Shown: in pieces, positions 1 through 10,357 of the stretch
Layout of the letters: every line of letters starts with the position of its first letter
Numbering within the stretch: position 1 is the stretch's first letter
Assembly: GCA_003049465.1 (NCBI GenBank)
Contig: PYSS01000011.1
Location: forward strand, 248,001-312,000
Length of the DNA: 64,000 bases
Source: Magnaporthiopsis rhizophila
Taxonomy: Eukaryota; Ascomycota; Sordariomycetes; Magnaporthales; Magnaporthaceae
Direction of reading: 5' to 3'
Position numbers and translations under genes: made by a program
The notes under the pieces: generated by a model
The model's input: only the letters and a program-made list of their open reading frames with translations
What the model was told of the DNA's origin: nothing
Databases searched by the model: none

Positions 1-131
1 GTGGTCGACAGCCAGATCCCACGACGAAAAGACGCTCAGAAGCAACAACACGCACAAAAAGTGCTCCCGAAAACACGCCCGACTCGACCGACGGCCCGCC
101 AAAGAAACCCGACGAGATCGACCGCTCAGCA

Positions 132-874
132 ATGGCGCTTGGCCGCACCCTTGGCCCCGTGCAGGCCCCTGTGCTCCTGCTGCTGCTCCTCGTCCTCCTC
201 GTCGCGCCCCGCCCGGCACGCGCGCAGACGACGCCAACGCCGGCCATCTACACGCCGCCGGCGGGCAGCAAGTTCCGGTACAGCGGCTGCTACAACGAGA
301 CGACGGACCTTCCGGGAACGGCGCGGGAGCGCGCCCTGGACGGGTCGCACCGGGTCGCGCCGGGCTCGATGACGGTGCAGGCGTGCATCGACTTTTGCGG
401 CGGCGGCGCGGACAAGCCGTACAAGTACGCCGGGCTTGAGTTTTCCAGGTATGTACCTAGGTGAGGGACTGTGGTGGTGGTGGTGGTTATGGGGACGTCG
501 GGTGGAGGAGCGGGTGGAGTTGATATGGTTTCATGCATGTATTACCCTATCACGGCTATCGTCAACTGACCCTGATATTGTTCTTCCCCTCAGAGAATGC
601 TGGTGCGGCAACAGCCTCTCCCCTCTCGCCACCAAGTTCGCCGACTCTGAATGCAACACGGCCTGCGACGGCGACCCAAAGATTATATGCGGCGGGCCCA
701 TGAAGCTGTCGGTGCGTTACCCTAAACCTGTTGTTGAGATGGGGTCCATCTAACCATGTCCTGTCGCTTTCGTCTTAGGTCTACATGAATGGAGCTCCGA
801 GGTCTGCTGCCGGCGTGTCTCTTCTTGTCGTCTGCACCGTCGGGGCGGCTACGATAATGCGCCTGCTCACCTAG
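132..874 (+). CDS. Small secreted WSC-domain protein, probably GPI-anchored
   Basis: I read exons 132-448, 594-711 and 779-874, with GT-AG introns in matching phase (176 aa). Residues about 1-31 form a signal peptide with a long leucine run ending at an Ala-rich cleavage site. A cysteine-rich WSC domain follows (YSGCYNET, CIDFC, ECWCGN, CNTACDGD, ICGG). WSC domains bind carbohydrate, and in yeast they occur in cell-wall stress sensors. Here there is no Ser/Thr-rich stalk and no cytoplasmic tail. The protein ends in a hydrophobic stretch (SLLVVCTVGAATIMRLL), as GPI-anchored proteins do, so it is more likely a wall or surface protein than a sensor. It converges on REV1. The fold call is firm; the anchor is inferred. 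Confidence 0.8.
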
Positions 875-1096
875 CATCGTCTCTATCTCCCATCTCTCTT
901 CAATGGGGCATCACATAGACAACAAACATAGATCACTACAAAAGCAAAGTAGCTAGTTGTAATGTTTTTTTTCGGTGACAAAAAGGTATCAGCGTGGCGA
1001 TGGATTGCATTTGTCTGGCACATATAAGATATGTCCGTACAGTTTGAATTACATGGGAATCAATATTATCTCTGCCCACCTGGTCCATCAGGACCA

Positions 1097-4000
1097 TCAC
1101 AGCCTCAGTGGTCCGAGCCCCCTCTTCTGCATGGCCTTCTGCACGCTCTTCCGCGCTCTTTGTACCATGAGCTGCCACCGCCTTTTACCCTCGCCTGTGT
1201 CCTCGTCCTCCTCGACCAGCCAGTCCAACCAGGCCACAAGAAGCTGTGCCTTCTCCATGTCCCTCTCCTCGAGCACCACCCTCGTGAGGTAGTCTCCCAG
1301 CATGTCCGCGTCGCGCCGGTGTGGTCCAGTGTGCAGCGTGTCCTGGTGCCAGAGGTGCAGCATGGTCTTGATCTCGGGTAGAGACGTTAGCGACTGCTGT
1401 GCAAACCCTATCCGCGGCTGACGCTCTGGGAACTTCATTTTCGCTTCTTCTTCCTCCTCCTCCTCCAGCATATACCACTGTTCCACTGCTTGATCTTCGC
1501 AACCTCTTTCCCCCTCTTCTTCGGCTTCTCCTGGCTCCTGATCCATATCCACTTCCATCTCGTTCCTCTGTTCTGCCGGCGTCCCATGTCTCGGAGGCAC
1601 ATCAATGGTAATATCCCCTGGCTGCGCCGCCCGTTGTCGCTGGTAGTTGGCGATTATCCCGTTTCGCACTTCCTCTGGAAGCGCAGCAAGGAATTCCGTA
1701 TCCAGACCCTCCAGGCCGTCGTCCGCAGCAACCACAACATCATTGTCGCGTCGGGGTACCGCTCTCATGAGATTCGTTTGGAGCAGGCCAGCCTCGGCAT
1801 CATTTTGTCGCTCGCGTGCCCGACTGAGCATGTCCCGGACACCGCGATCTCTTTTCGTTGGCGTCGTACGTTGTGGCGGCAAGTTGATGACACGATCTTT
1901 TCGCGGCGACTGTGGCAGCAGGGTTTGGCCGCTCCGCTTCTTCGCAGGCCCGAGAACCTCGGCCTTTACATCATCTGGTAGCTGACTCAAGACCTCGGGG
2001 TCGATATCCGGGACTAAATCGTCCTCACGAGCAGCAGGGCTTCCCGTTCGTGACCTCGAGGCAGCTCTAGACAGCCCCTCACGCAAGCTCGACGTGCCGG
2101 ATACCTTCTTTTGCGCCAACAGCCTGCTGCGAACATCCTTGGACAGTGCCGCGATAACCTCGGGGTCAGGATAAGACGGCAATATGAACTGGGTTCCGTT
2201 CACGTTCAGGGGCGTCTTTGCCTGCGAGTCCGCCTCCCTGGCCTTGGTGAGAGCGAGGGCTGGGTGCATGGGGCTAGCACGCGATTTACGCGGCGTAACC
2301 GGGTCGATCGAGATCGGGTCCTCCGACATCTCTCGGCTGGACGAGGATCGCCGCACGTTGGCCGGGGTCATCTTTTCGGGGGCGGCGGCTTTGCCATCGT
2401 CCTCGATGGCGTCGGTCTGGGGTTTCTTGGCCGCAGACGACTTTGTGAAGGTGCCGAACGTGAGCGTCTTCTGGCTGCTCTCTGGCCCCACGGCTGAAGC
2501 CCCCTTGATCGGCTCTAGCCTGGTCAGGTGCACCCCGATGCCGCGTAGATCGCCAGGAGTGAAGTTGAATCCTTTCAGGATAGAGACGGCCTCTTTTCCA
2601 ATGAATTCCGCACTGTAGGTGGCGATGCCAAACCCGACAGATTTGTTGAAGGTGTCGCACTTCCCGTGCCCGAGATGCTTTGGGGGGTCTAGCGGAGCAT
2701 CCGCCGTCCGCCGCATTATCTTCATCGTGAAGCTCTTGCCCTTGACTCCCTCGTTTATCAGCCGCCTCTCCAGTTCTTTGCAGAGGTTCATGACGAAGTC
2801 CTCAGCCTCCTGCTGACTGACAAACCGGATGCCCCAGTTGACTTCGGCCGAAACCGATTTCCTGAGCGGCTGGTCGCCGACCTCGGCCTTGTCGACCCCG
2901 CGCGCGTATTCCCAGAGCCTCTCGCCCGTCTTTGGGCCAAGGATCCCGGCAAGCCTACTCCTCGACAATTCTCGCACATCCTTGACAAGCCTAACGCCAA
3001 TCTCTTCCAGTTTGCCCTTGATGCTGTGGGACACGCCGGGGAGACTCTCGACGTTGAGCTCGCCAACCATGGTGAGAATTTCCTCTGGTTTCACCTGATA
3101 CTGTCCAGCTGGCTTGGCTTTTCTCAGCGCAACCTTGGCCATAAGGATGTTCGGTCCGATGCCAACAGAAACGTCGCAGTCTGTCTTCCGTTTGATCTCG
3201 TTACGCAGACCCGAGGCTATCTCGTCTGCCTTCTCCTGCTCTCTCCAGACGCTGCCCTCGTCGATGCCGACTCCACTGGAACCCAATTCGCGCAGGACAG
3301 TGCTTGTGACGTCGAGCAGGGCCTCGTCGACGCTGACGCTTTGAACGACACCACCAACATCCAAGATGGCCTCGTAGAACAGCTGGCTCGCCTCCTCATA
3401 GGCGTGAAAGTCGTATGGAAGAACCTTGATGTCCGGACATAGCTCGAGAGCACGCTTCATCCACATGCCGTTTTTGACTCCAAACTCTCGGGCCGGGTAG
3501 TTGCACGATGCGATTTCGGAACCTGTCCCAGTACTGTGGGCCACAACAGCCGGCTTCGCCTTGTACTCTGGCGCGCTCTTGAGGGACACAGCGCAGAAGA
3601 AGCTGTCAAAATCGACATGCAAGACGTAGCGGCGAGATCCGGGCTTCCGCTTGGTCGGTTGTGCGGAACCTCTCTTCTCTGCTGCCATTTTTTGCATCTT
3701 TGATTTGAGTTCAGCTTTCCAGGTCGACAGGTGGTGAAGACGCGACTCCGAATAGAACTGCTTCAAAAAGTCTGGGTTTGCCGTTGACGACTTCCATATC
3801 TTGGGGTCTTTTAGAAGCATGGCGTTGTGTTCCTCTGACGTCATTGGCTTCCGCGCCGGTCGATTACTGTTGTCCTCGGGGGCTGCTTCCTGCTCCTGGA
3901 TTTCGCCTTGCTTTTCGCCTGCATCAGTATACGGCTTCGAGGCCGCGTCGATATTTTCAGTCCGGGCCGCGACGCCGGCATCATGGCTATCAACCTCAGC

Positions 4001-4795
4001 CATAAAGCGAGTAGGCTGTCTTGGCTTGAGGGACATTGATGGTGACGCAGGACTCGGCGAGGATAGACCTGTGCTATCCGTCATGTCGCGGCGGCGATAC
4101 GTATTCCCCAGCCCGTCATGATCTGCCCTCCCTTCCAACAACACCGAAGGTCCCGGGCGGGGCGCGCCGGAGGCAGGACTTGAAGAATTGGCAGCTATGT
4201 GCTCTGCGGCTTGCTTCTGCAGCTGCTTCGTGTAGAACCCATTTTGGGTGTGCTCGCGATAGCGGAGCTGTGATTTCTGGGATGCCTCTGCGAGTACCTT
4301 CCCACCGTCGAATCTGAGGGTCTTTTGGCCAGGTCCCTCGTCGAAGACGCGATAGTTTTGCCATGGCAGCAGCTTGCCAGCACTGATCGAGTCAACGACC
4401 CACTGAGGCTTGACCATGCGATATCTGTTGTAATCGACGACCTTTTTAGGCGGAAGGACTGAGGCGATAATGTGGGTGGCCATGGTCTTGTAGTCCAAGT
4501 ATTGCAGAAACCCAGCGCCATGTTGGACCAGCTCCTTGTGTAGGACATGCAGAGGCGGCTGCGTGTAGCCCATAACATGGGCGACAACACCCTTGAAAAT
4601 CTGTGGCTTGTCTGGAGGGGCATTTGCGCGAATCTCTGCGTCCAGGTTCTGGAGCTTGATCTTCTTCCGCCGGAAGTAGTCGCCAAACCCGCCAAAAGTG
4701 CTCGCATCATACTCTTCGCCGGTCTCGTCGGTGAATTTATGCTTCTCGATCCGCTTCCGCACCGCGGCCGAGTTTTGCTCCAGGCGGCTACCCAT
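1097..4795 (-). CDS. REV1: DNA repair protein REV1 (Y-family translesion polymerase)
   Basis: This is a single uninterrupted 1232-codon frame. REV1 is a deoxycytidyl transferase and the scaffold of translesion synthesis with polymerase zeta. A BRCT domain occupies about residues 65-160 (IFKGVVAHVMGYT, MVKPQWVVDSI). The Y-family catalytic core begins near residue 390 with VDFDSFF, and the second carboxylate motif SVDEALLDVT lies near 487. Helix-hairpin-helix and little-finger regions follow. Three ubiquitin-binding-type helices (DPEVIAALS, DPEVLSQLPDDV, LDTEFLAALPEEV) lie near 877, 932 and 1033. A REV1 C-terminal helical domain occupies about the last 100 residues, which in other species binds REV7 and other polymerases. 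Length and domain order match fungal REV1. It is divergent from the RED gene at 5276. Confidence 0.96.
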   Translation of the reverse strand: MGSRLEQNSAAVRKRIEKHKFTDETGEEYDASTFGGFGDYFRRKKIKLQNLDAEIRANAPPDKPQIFKGVVAHVMGYTQPPLHVLHKELVQHGAGFLQYLDYKTMATHIIASVLPPKKVVDYNRYRMVKPQWVVDSISAGKLLPWQNYRVFDEGPGQKTLRFDGGKVLAEASQKSQLRYREHTQNGFYTKQLQKQAAEHIAANSSSPASGAPRPGPSVLLEGRADHDGLGNTYRRRDMTDSTGLSSPSPASPSMSLKPRQPTRFMAEVDSHDAGVAARTENIDAASKPYTDAGEKQGEIQEQEAAPEDNSNRPARKPMTSEEHNAMLLKDPKIWKSSTANPDFLKQFYSESRLHHLSTWKAELKSKMQKMAAEKRGSAQPTKRKPGSRRYVLHVDFDSFFCAVSLKSAPEYKAKPAVVAHSTGTGSEIASCNYPAREFGVKNGMWMKRALELCPDIKVLPYDFHAYEEASQLFYEAILDVGGVVQSVSVDEALLDVTSTVLRELGSSGVGIDEGSVWREQEKADEIASGLRNEIKRKTDCDVSVGIGPNILMAKVALRKAKPAGQYQVKPEEILTMVGELNVESLPGVSHSIKGKLEEIGVRLVKDVRELSRSRLAGILGPKTGERLWEYARGVDKAEVGDQPLRKSVSAEVNWGIRFVSQQEAEDFVMNLCKELERRLINEGVKGKSFTMKIMRRTADAPLDPPKHLGHGKCDTFNKSVGFGIATYSAEFIGKEAVSILKGFNFTPGDLRGIGVHLTRLEPIKGASAVGPESSQKTLTFGTFTKSSAAKKPQTDAIEDDGKAAAPEKMTPANVRRSSSSREMSEDPISIDPVTPRKSRASPMHPALALTKAREADSQAKTPLNVNGTQFILPSYPDPEVIAALSKDVRSRLLAQKKVSGTSSLREGLSRAASRSRTGSPAAREDDLVPDIDPEVLSQLPDDVKAEVLGPAKKRSGQTLLPQSPRKDRVINLPPQRTTPTKRDRGVRDMLSRARERQNDAEAGLLQTNLMRAVPRRDNDVVVAADDGLEGLDTEFLAALPEEVRNGIIANYQRQRAAQPGDITIDVPPRHGTPAEQRNEMEVDMDQEPGEAEEEGERGCEDQAVEQWYMLEEEEEEEAKMKFPERQPRIGFAQQSLTSLPEIKTMLHLWHQDTLHTGPHRRDADMLGDYLTRVVLEERDMEKAQLLVAWLDWLVEEDEDTGEGKRRWQLMVQRARKSVQKAMQKRGLGPLRL

Positions 4796-5275
4796 GATGG
4801 ATGGCAGTAGGATTGCGATAAGCTAGTATGAGTGATAGAGATCAGACAATGCCATAACTGTTCATGTTTGCGCAAGCAGGCGACAGAACCGTCCTCGGCT
4901 GAGCTGCAGGACTTCGGAGGCGCTCATGCCTGTTGCCTGATGCGCCTGGGCAGGTTCGGCGATAGGAACTGATTGCGCCGGGAACTCCGGATACTGGGAA
5001 CCGCGACGTGGGTTGAGCGCGTTAAGTGGTTTGGATCTGGGTTGGGTGGCGCGAATTGCACGCGAGGCCCACATCATCCGCCACGGGAGCACGTGCATCG
5101 ACGGCCACCGTGTCAGTGCTAAAAGGCGCTAATGGGCAGGCACTGGACCCACCGACGCGCCGGCCGACCTTTATCGACGGAATCCGTGGCGGACCTGTCA
5201 CCTCATCCTGGATTCAAGACCCCCGCGGCGTCCATCCCCGACAACTACGTACGGCTACTGCGCTCAATTGCAAAC
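4796..5275. other. Intergenic, divergent promoter region (REV1 / RED)
   Basis: These 480 bp separate two divergent genes. An in-frame upstream ATG at 5132 would extend the RED protein by 48 residues, but that extension has no resemblance to the family. I see no RNA gene or repeat. Confidence 0.6.
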
Positions 5276-6925
5276 ATGAACAACGACCAGTTCCGGAGGC
5301 TGGTGAATACCAACACCAGCGGATCTTCAACAAACGCCTCCAATGCAGCATCTTCCGGCGCAAAGCCCACCGTGGCCGCCGCCCTGGGCTCGAGGCTAAA
5401 GTCGAGCATCCCCATGACCCCGCGGTCGCTGGGTATCAACACTCAAAACCTCTTTGCCAAGCAGCTCGCGGAACGCGATCAGGCCGAGCACCCCCAGAAG
5501 CGACTCCGAACCTCGGCGCCGAAAGGAAGCAAGCTCGCTCAGGGCTACGTCGACAGGGCCAAGATCAGGCAGGCGCAGGAGGAGGCCGAGGCCCGCTCTG
5601 CCAAGCTCCGCGCCCTTGAGCAGGCCTTCGAGAGTGGTGAGATCGACGAGGCCACGTACAAAAGGAGAAGAGAAGAAGTGGGCGATACAAAATTACCGAG
5701 CAACGTCCCCTCCAAGGGCCTCGACTTCGAGCTACTGGCCAAGGCGCGCAAGGGCGAGAGTGGACCTGAAGAGGAATCACCGGAGGAAGGCTTGAAGGAC
5801 GATGCGGCACCAGATACAGCTGTTGGTGATGACGTCGATGATGCTCTTGAACAATTGGAGGGGGCAGAGGTGCAGGCAGTCACTAGGGAAAAGACTCAAA
5901 AGAAGGGGCAGCTGGCTACAAAGGCAGTTGGTCCTAGCGGGAGGCGCACACGGGACCAGCTCCTTGCCGAGCTGAAGGCGTCGAGAGAAGCCGCCAAGGC
6001 AAAGGAAAAGTCTGCGCTAGGGAACAAGTTCAAAAAGATTGGATCACAAAAGACCCCCGGCACAAGGATAGAACGGGACAGGAAAGGCAGGGAGGTCATG
6101 ATCATCGTTGACGAAGACGGCCATGAGAAGCGCAAGGTCCGGAAGATGGACAAGGACGACGCTCCTACCGAAAAAACCGCCTTGATACCTAAAAAGGAAA
6201 CCGAGGTGCTTGGGATGGAAGTACCCGAATTTTATCGGAAACGGCAAATGGAGCTGGAGGCGAAGAAGCGGGAGGAGGACAATGATGACATCTTTGCCGA
6301 TGTTGGAGAGTACAATCCACTTGCCGGAATGGACTCCGACTCGGACGATGATAGCTCCGAGGAAGGAGAGACCGCCTCCGATGACGGAAGCTCGAGAAAG
6401 AGAGGTATTGAGGATATTTCTGGGGACGGGGCAGGCGCGGACAGCAAAGCATCTGGACCTGCACCAGCGCCCAAGATGCCCGAGGCACCACCAGTGGCAC
6501 CCAAAAACTACTTCCAGCACTCCAAGACTGGCCTGATCTCGGAGGAATCTCGGAAGATCACGGCAGCAAACGACCCCGCAGTCCTGGCCGCTCTACGGAA
6601 GGCCAAGGCGCTCAACGCCGAAGCCAAGTCGGAAGAGGAAAAGCAGGCGGCCGAGAGGGAAGCACGCCTGAAGAAGATGTTGCAGGACAGCAACAGGGAT
6701 ACGGAGGACTTAGACATGGGCTTCGGCACCAACAGGTTGGAAGACGAAGCCGATATGGAGGAGCGGGACGTCAAGCTGGCCATGTGGGGCGATGAAGGCG
6801 ACGAAGGGCAAGGTGGCGGTGGAAAGGCGAAGAGGAAACGCGGGGGCAAGAAGCGCAAGGGAGACGTCAACAGCGCCGCTGACGTGTTGCAGGTGTTGGA
6901 GCGCCGGAAGGCGGCCGACTCGTAG
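5276..6925 (+). CDS. RED/IK-like spliceosomal factor
   Basis: This intronless gene encodes 549 aa from ATG 5276 (CAAACATGA context). The frame stays open up to ATG 5132, but the family starts at MNNDQFRRL, so the shorter form is preferred. The RED signature is clear: YVDRAKIR near residue 90, followed by a charged helix and KGLDFELLAKAR near 150, the equivalent of KGLDYALL in animal RED/IK. RED associates with SMU1 and takes part in activation of the B complex spliceosome. The rest is acidic and disordered (DSDSDDDSSEEGE), with VPEFYRKR near 315 and a basic nuclear-localisation-like tail (KAKRKRGGKKRKGD) before the end. Family assignment is by motif; function in this organism is inferred. Confidence 0.85.
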   Translation: MNNDQFRRLVNTNTSGSSTNASNAASSGAKPTVAAALGSRLKSSIPMTPRSLGINTQNLFAKQLAERDQAEHPQKRLRTSAPKGSKLAQGYVDRAKIRQAQEEAEARSAKLRALEQAFESGEIDEATYKRRREEVGDTKLPSNVPSKGLDFELLAKARKGESGPEEESPEEGLKDDAAPDTAVGDDVDDALEQLEGAEVQAVTREKTQKKGQLATKAVGPSGRRTRDQLLAELKASREAAKAKEKSALGNKFKKIGSQKTPGTRIERDRKGREVMIIVDEDGHEKRKVRKMDKDDAPTEKTALIPKKETEVLGMEVPEFYRKRQMELEAKKREEDNDDIFADVGEYNPLAGMDSDSDDDSSEEGETASDDGSSRKRGIEDISGDGAGADSKASGPAPAPKMPEAPPVAPKNYFQHSKTGLISEESRKITAANDPAVLAALRKAKALNAEAKSEEEKQAAEREARLKKMLQDSNRDTEDLDMGFGTNRLEDEADMEERDVKLAMWGDEGDEGQGGGGKAKRKRGGKKRKGDVNSAADVLQVLERRKAADS

Positions 6926-7392
6926 TCCTTCCATCTCTGTTCTCTAAAAGCCCGATGTGTCTCCCGTGATCCTGACAAAATACTGTCAATGTTTCGGTGG
7001 TGGTGGTCTCTGTCTGTTCGTGTGCCGGGCCTAGCTGGATTCAGGGGTTCGGCGGTTGGGCTGCTAGGGGAATGTCGCGACCCTAACCCTCAACCCAATG
7101 TGGACACCACAGATCACACGTCACAACGTCACACGTCACCGACACCTGCTGCTGCAAGGACAACAGGCACGCTCCACTGTCGGCGTGGCTCCTGGAAAAC
7201 CTATGCCGGCCTTTACCGATTGATCCCTGGTTGCGCTTGGTTTTACCCTCATTGTTGCCATGTTCTCGCACGTCTACCTAATCTGCGCTGCTGTCGACCC
7301 CGATCTGTTGATTCCTGCTTGATTACCCTTTTCTCGGACTCTTTCTTCCCATACCACCGAATGCGCTCAATTCGGACGATCCGTCTGCCGCC
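6926..7392. other. Intergenic region between RED and the FMP32-like gene
   Basis: These 467 bp are the 3' flank of RED and the promoter of the FMP32-like gene. They hold three closely spaced ACGTCA hexamers (listed separately) and a short CCCTAACCCT that is too short to be telomeric. Nothing else is recognised. Confidence 0.5.
7118..7138 (+). promoter_or_regulatory. Cluster of three ACGTCA (CRE-like) half sites
   Basis: ACGTCA occurs at 7118-7123, 7126-7131 and 7133-7138, about 255-275 bp upstream of the FMP32-like ATG. ACGTCA (TGACGT) is the core of CRE/ATF-type bZIP sites. The spacing of 8 and 7 bp between starts is tight. Regulatory use is inferred only from the motif. Confidence 0.35.
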
Positions 7393-8712
7393 ATGACAGC
7401 CACAAGGCTGACATTCCTATACCCCCATCTCTTCCGAGCCCCTCGTCTCGGCGAGTCGGCGTCGCAAGCAACGCAGCTGGCGCGCCGAAGCACAGCACGG
7501 AAAACCGCTCAAGTGGGGAGACGCATACGAGGCGCACGCTTCGCCTCAGCGACCTCGCCGAAGCAGTCCACCTTCGTCTCCCGGCATGGCAAAGCCGTCG
7601 AGCCGATGCCGTTGAGCGGCATTGACGCAGCTGCCCCGCCGCCCAGGTTCAGGGGAGAAACAGCGCAGACGCGGAGACACAAGCGCGCTGAGCCCAAGCC
7701 GAGGCCGACAGCAGTATTCCAGGGGAGCTCGAGCGGGAACGCGACAACGAACCAGACGACGGTTGGCGCCGGGACCGCTGCCGCCTCCGGTCTTCCGCCT
7801 GTCATCGAGCTGGGCGCCCCCGTGCAGCCACCCCCACAGCAACCCGACTTGACGTCTGCCGACGGCAGCACCAAGAAGCACGCGAACGGCCCGATGGACG
7901 CGATACTGATGGGCGCGCCCGAATCGATCAAGAAACAACCACCTCACCTGACGCCGCCACCGTACCTGCACCATTTCGACACGTACTCGCTCGTCAAGCG
8001 GCTCGAGGCGGGAGGATACACGCAGGAGCAGTCCATCACGGCCATGAAGGCGGTGCGGGCCCTGCTGGCGCAGAACCTGGATGTCGCACAGGAGGGGCTC
8101 GTCAGCCGGCGCGACGTGGACAACGAAACGTACCTGTTCCGCGCCGCGTGCTCGGAGCTCAGCAACGAGGTCAAGAACAACCGCCGGATCGCCGATGAGC
8201 AGATGCGCCAGCAGCGCACGCACATTCTGCACGAGGTCGACATCGCCACGCAGTCTCTCAACCAGGAGCTGCTGACACTGAACGACAGCGTCAAGGGCAT
8301 GTTTAACGACCGGAGGATGGTGGTTCGGGAGGAGCAGAAGGCGGCCGAGAGCGTTGTATGTGGGCCAAATCTACCGACATTTTTGCTTGCTGCGTGATTG
8401 CATGCCCGCTTTGCTAACCTAGGTGACCTCCAGATTCAACAAATCCACTACAAGATTAGCGTCAAATTGACCAGCGACGCAAAATCCGACATTGAAGGTC
8501 TGCGCTGGGTCCTTATTCGTAGGGGCATCCTTGGCCTCATCTTCATGGCTCTCATCTCGGTCGGCGGCCTTCGGTACGTCAGCTACGTCAACCATGAGAA
8601 GCAGAAGCGCGCCAAGAAACGGGCTGAAGACGCCGAAGCGCGCCGGAAGAACGACGGCAAGATGGACCATAGTTCGGCGCCAGACGCCGCCGGGATTCTA
8701 GCCGCAAACTGA
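7393..8712 (+). CDS. Mitochondrial coiled-coil membrane protein, FMP32/CCDC90 (DUF1640) family
   Basis: Exons are 7393-8355 and 8434-8712 (413 aa); the intron has a GTATGT donor and a GCTAAC branch site. The N-terminus is Arg/Ser/Ala-rich without acids (a mitochondrial presequence), followed by a Pro/Thr-rich linker. The DUF1640 core begins near residue 195 (FDTYSLVKRLEAGGYTQEQ) and continues as a long coiled coil (ELSNEVKNNRRIADEQM). Near the C-terminus there is one transmembrane helix (GILGLIFMALISVGGLRYV) and a basic, charged tail. The family includes yeast Fmp32 and animal MCUR1/CCDC90B, inner-membrane proteins linked to respiratory complex IV assembly and calcium uniporter regulation. 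Which role applies here cannot be told from sequence. Confidence 0.88.
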
Positions 8713-9135
8713 GCAGTATGGATGGAGATGCCACAAGCAGGCTGCTGAGAGGGTGCCACCAACACACCACTGCTTCGGATTCCCTTTGTCATTGGAGCCA
8801 GTGCTATTTCATGGTATAGAGGGATACCCAGGTACATGCACATAGACGGGTTGATGCCAATAGACGTACCACTTTCGGTCCGAGTTGCGTTTTGCTTTGC
8901 TTCTGTGCCTCCCACCTACTGTAACCTTTGGCCCCCGACGGCCAATCCAGGGGTAGTTGCGGGTAAAGGTGGACCTCCGAAGCCCAGCAGGCCAGCAGGG
9001 GTAGCTCCTATCTTATCAACTAGGTGGGGCACATTTTTTTTTCCTCGGTCGCGCGAAAGAAGGCACTCCGATTCCTTTGCGCCGCCATTTGCTTGCCGAG
9101 ACACCAGAGAAGATCGAGGAAAAGTCGCCGACGGA
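8713..9135. other. Intergenic region between FMP32-like gene and NIP7
   Basis: These 423 bp lie between tandem genes: a 3' flank plus the NIP7 promoter. Apart from a short T-run near 9035 I see nothing distinctive. Confidence 0.5.
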
Positions 9136-10060
9136 ATGAGGCCCCTTACGGACACGGAAACGCAGACCCTGCTGGCCAAACTGGCCAATTACACAGGCAA
9201 CTCCCTCAAGACCCTGATTGCGCCGCTCGAGGACGGCGACCGATATGTGTTTCGACTTCACAAAGACCGAGTGTACGTCCGGCATGGCGGGAGCCCAGTT
9301 GCTCTTTCACATCCCTTCGAGGCTGCCGGACGGCTGGCTGACCGAGTCTGGACGTTCTAGCTACTATGTGAGGCTCAGCATAGCGAACCTTGCGACCTCG
9401 ATCGCGAGGGAGAAGCTGATGTCGCTGGGCACATGCCTGGGCAAGTTCACCAAGGTGAGATGGGTCGCGCTCATGAATCTCCCAGGAACCGTCAGTACCA
9501 TGCGAACACGGCTATACTAACCGGAAACTCCCACGCCGTCCTACGCTATAGTCTGGCAAGTTCCGTCTGCACATCACCGCCCGTGAGTCCCGCCCGCCCC
9601 GCGCATACACACCCCATCCCGCCCACCGCGCCAGGCCAGGCCAGCCGATTTTACTCACCATTCCATCGCATCGTTCCCATAGTGTCGATCCTCTCCGAGC
9701 ACGCCCGCTACAAGATCTGGGTCCGGTCCAACGGCGAGATGCCCTTCCTCTATGGCGGCAACAGTAAGCACCACAGGCCTTTTGTCGTACCATCGTTTCG
9801 TGGGAGGGGGGCTAACCTCGCCTTTATCCTTGGTACTTTTTGTAGTCGTCAAGGCGCACGTCGGTCGCCAGACGGATGACTGTCCCGAGCACCAGGGCAT
9901 CGTCGTCTACAACATGCAGGACGTCCCCCTCGGCTTCGGCCTGACAGCGAAGAGCACGGCCGACGCGAGGCGCCTAGACCCTACCGGTATCACATGTTTC
10001 CGGCAGGCAGACTGCGGCGAGTACCTTCGGGACGAGGACACTCTCTTTGCCACCGGTTGA
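9136..10060 (+). CDS. NIP7: 60S ribosome biogenesis protein NIP7
   Basis: There are five exons: 9136-9272, 9361-9454, 9552-9582, 9683-9763 and 9846-10060 (185 aa, the usual length). The phases join cleanly to give RLHKDRVYYVRLSIAN, then GKFRLHITALSILSEHA, then PLGFGLTAKST. The start MRPLTDTETQTLLAKLANY is the conserved family N-terminus. The C-terminal half is the PUA domain that binds pre-rRNA (HQGIVVYNMQDVPLGFG, FRQADCGEYLRDE). NIP7 acts in the nucleolus on 27S pre-rRNA processing and 60S assembly. Exon 3 is only 31 nt. The gene converges on PRO1. Confidence 0.95.
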
Positions 10061-10357
10061 GACTTGGCTTGGATGGGTGTCTTTCGGCAGTGGAGAGCTC
10101 TTCGCATGGGAAGGATGTTTAGAAATACAAGCCCCAAGAAAGGCGTGGAGTCAAGGCGTTTGGCGATATGTTTTCATTTATAGGTCATTATCATCTGGCG
10201 AAAATGGTAACAATAGTCCCGTCCTGTAGATACCAAAAAGAAAATACCCACCAAAACAAAAAACGATCATCATGAAAACATGACATCCCCTTCCTCTGCT
10301 GTTATGTTGCTTCTAAAGACACAAAAATCACACCAAGGTGCAGACGCCACCCCTCGT

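Noticed and set aside
5132..5275. N-terminal extension of the RED-like protein from ATG 5132
   Set aside because: The extra 48 residues do not look like the family, which begins at the MNNDQFRR methionine.
7084..7098. CCCTAACCCTCAACCC resembling telomeric repeats
   Set aside because: Fewer than two units and flanked by normal genes; too short to be an interstitial telomere.
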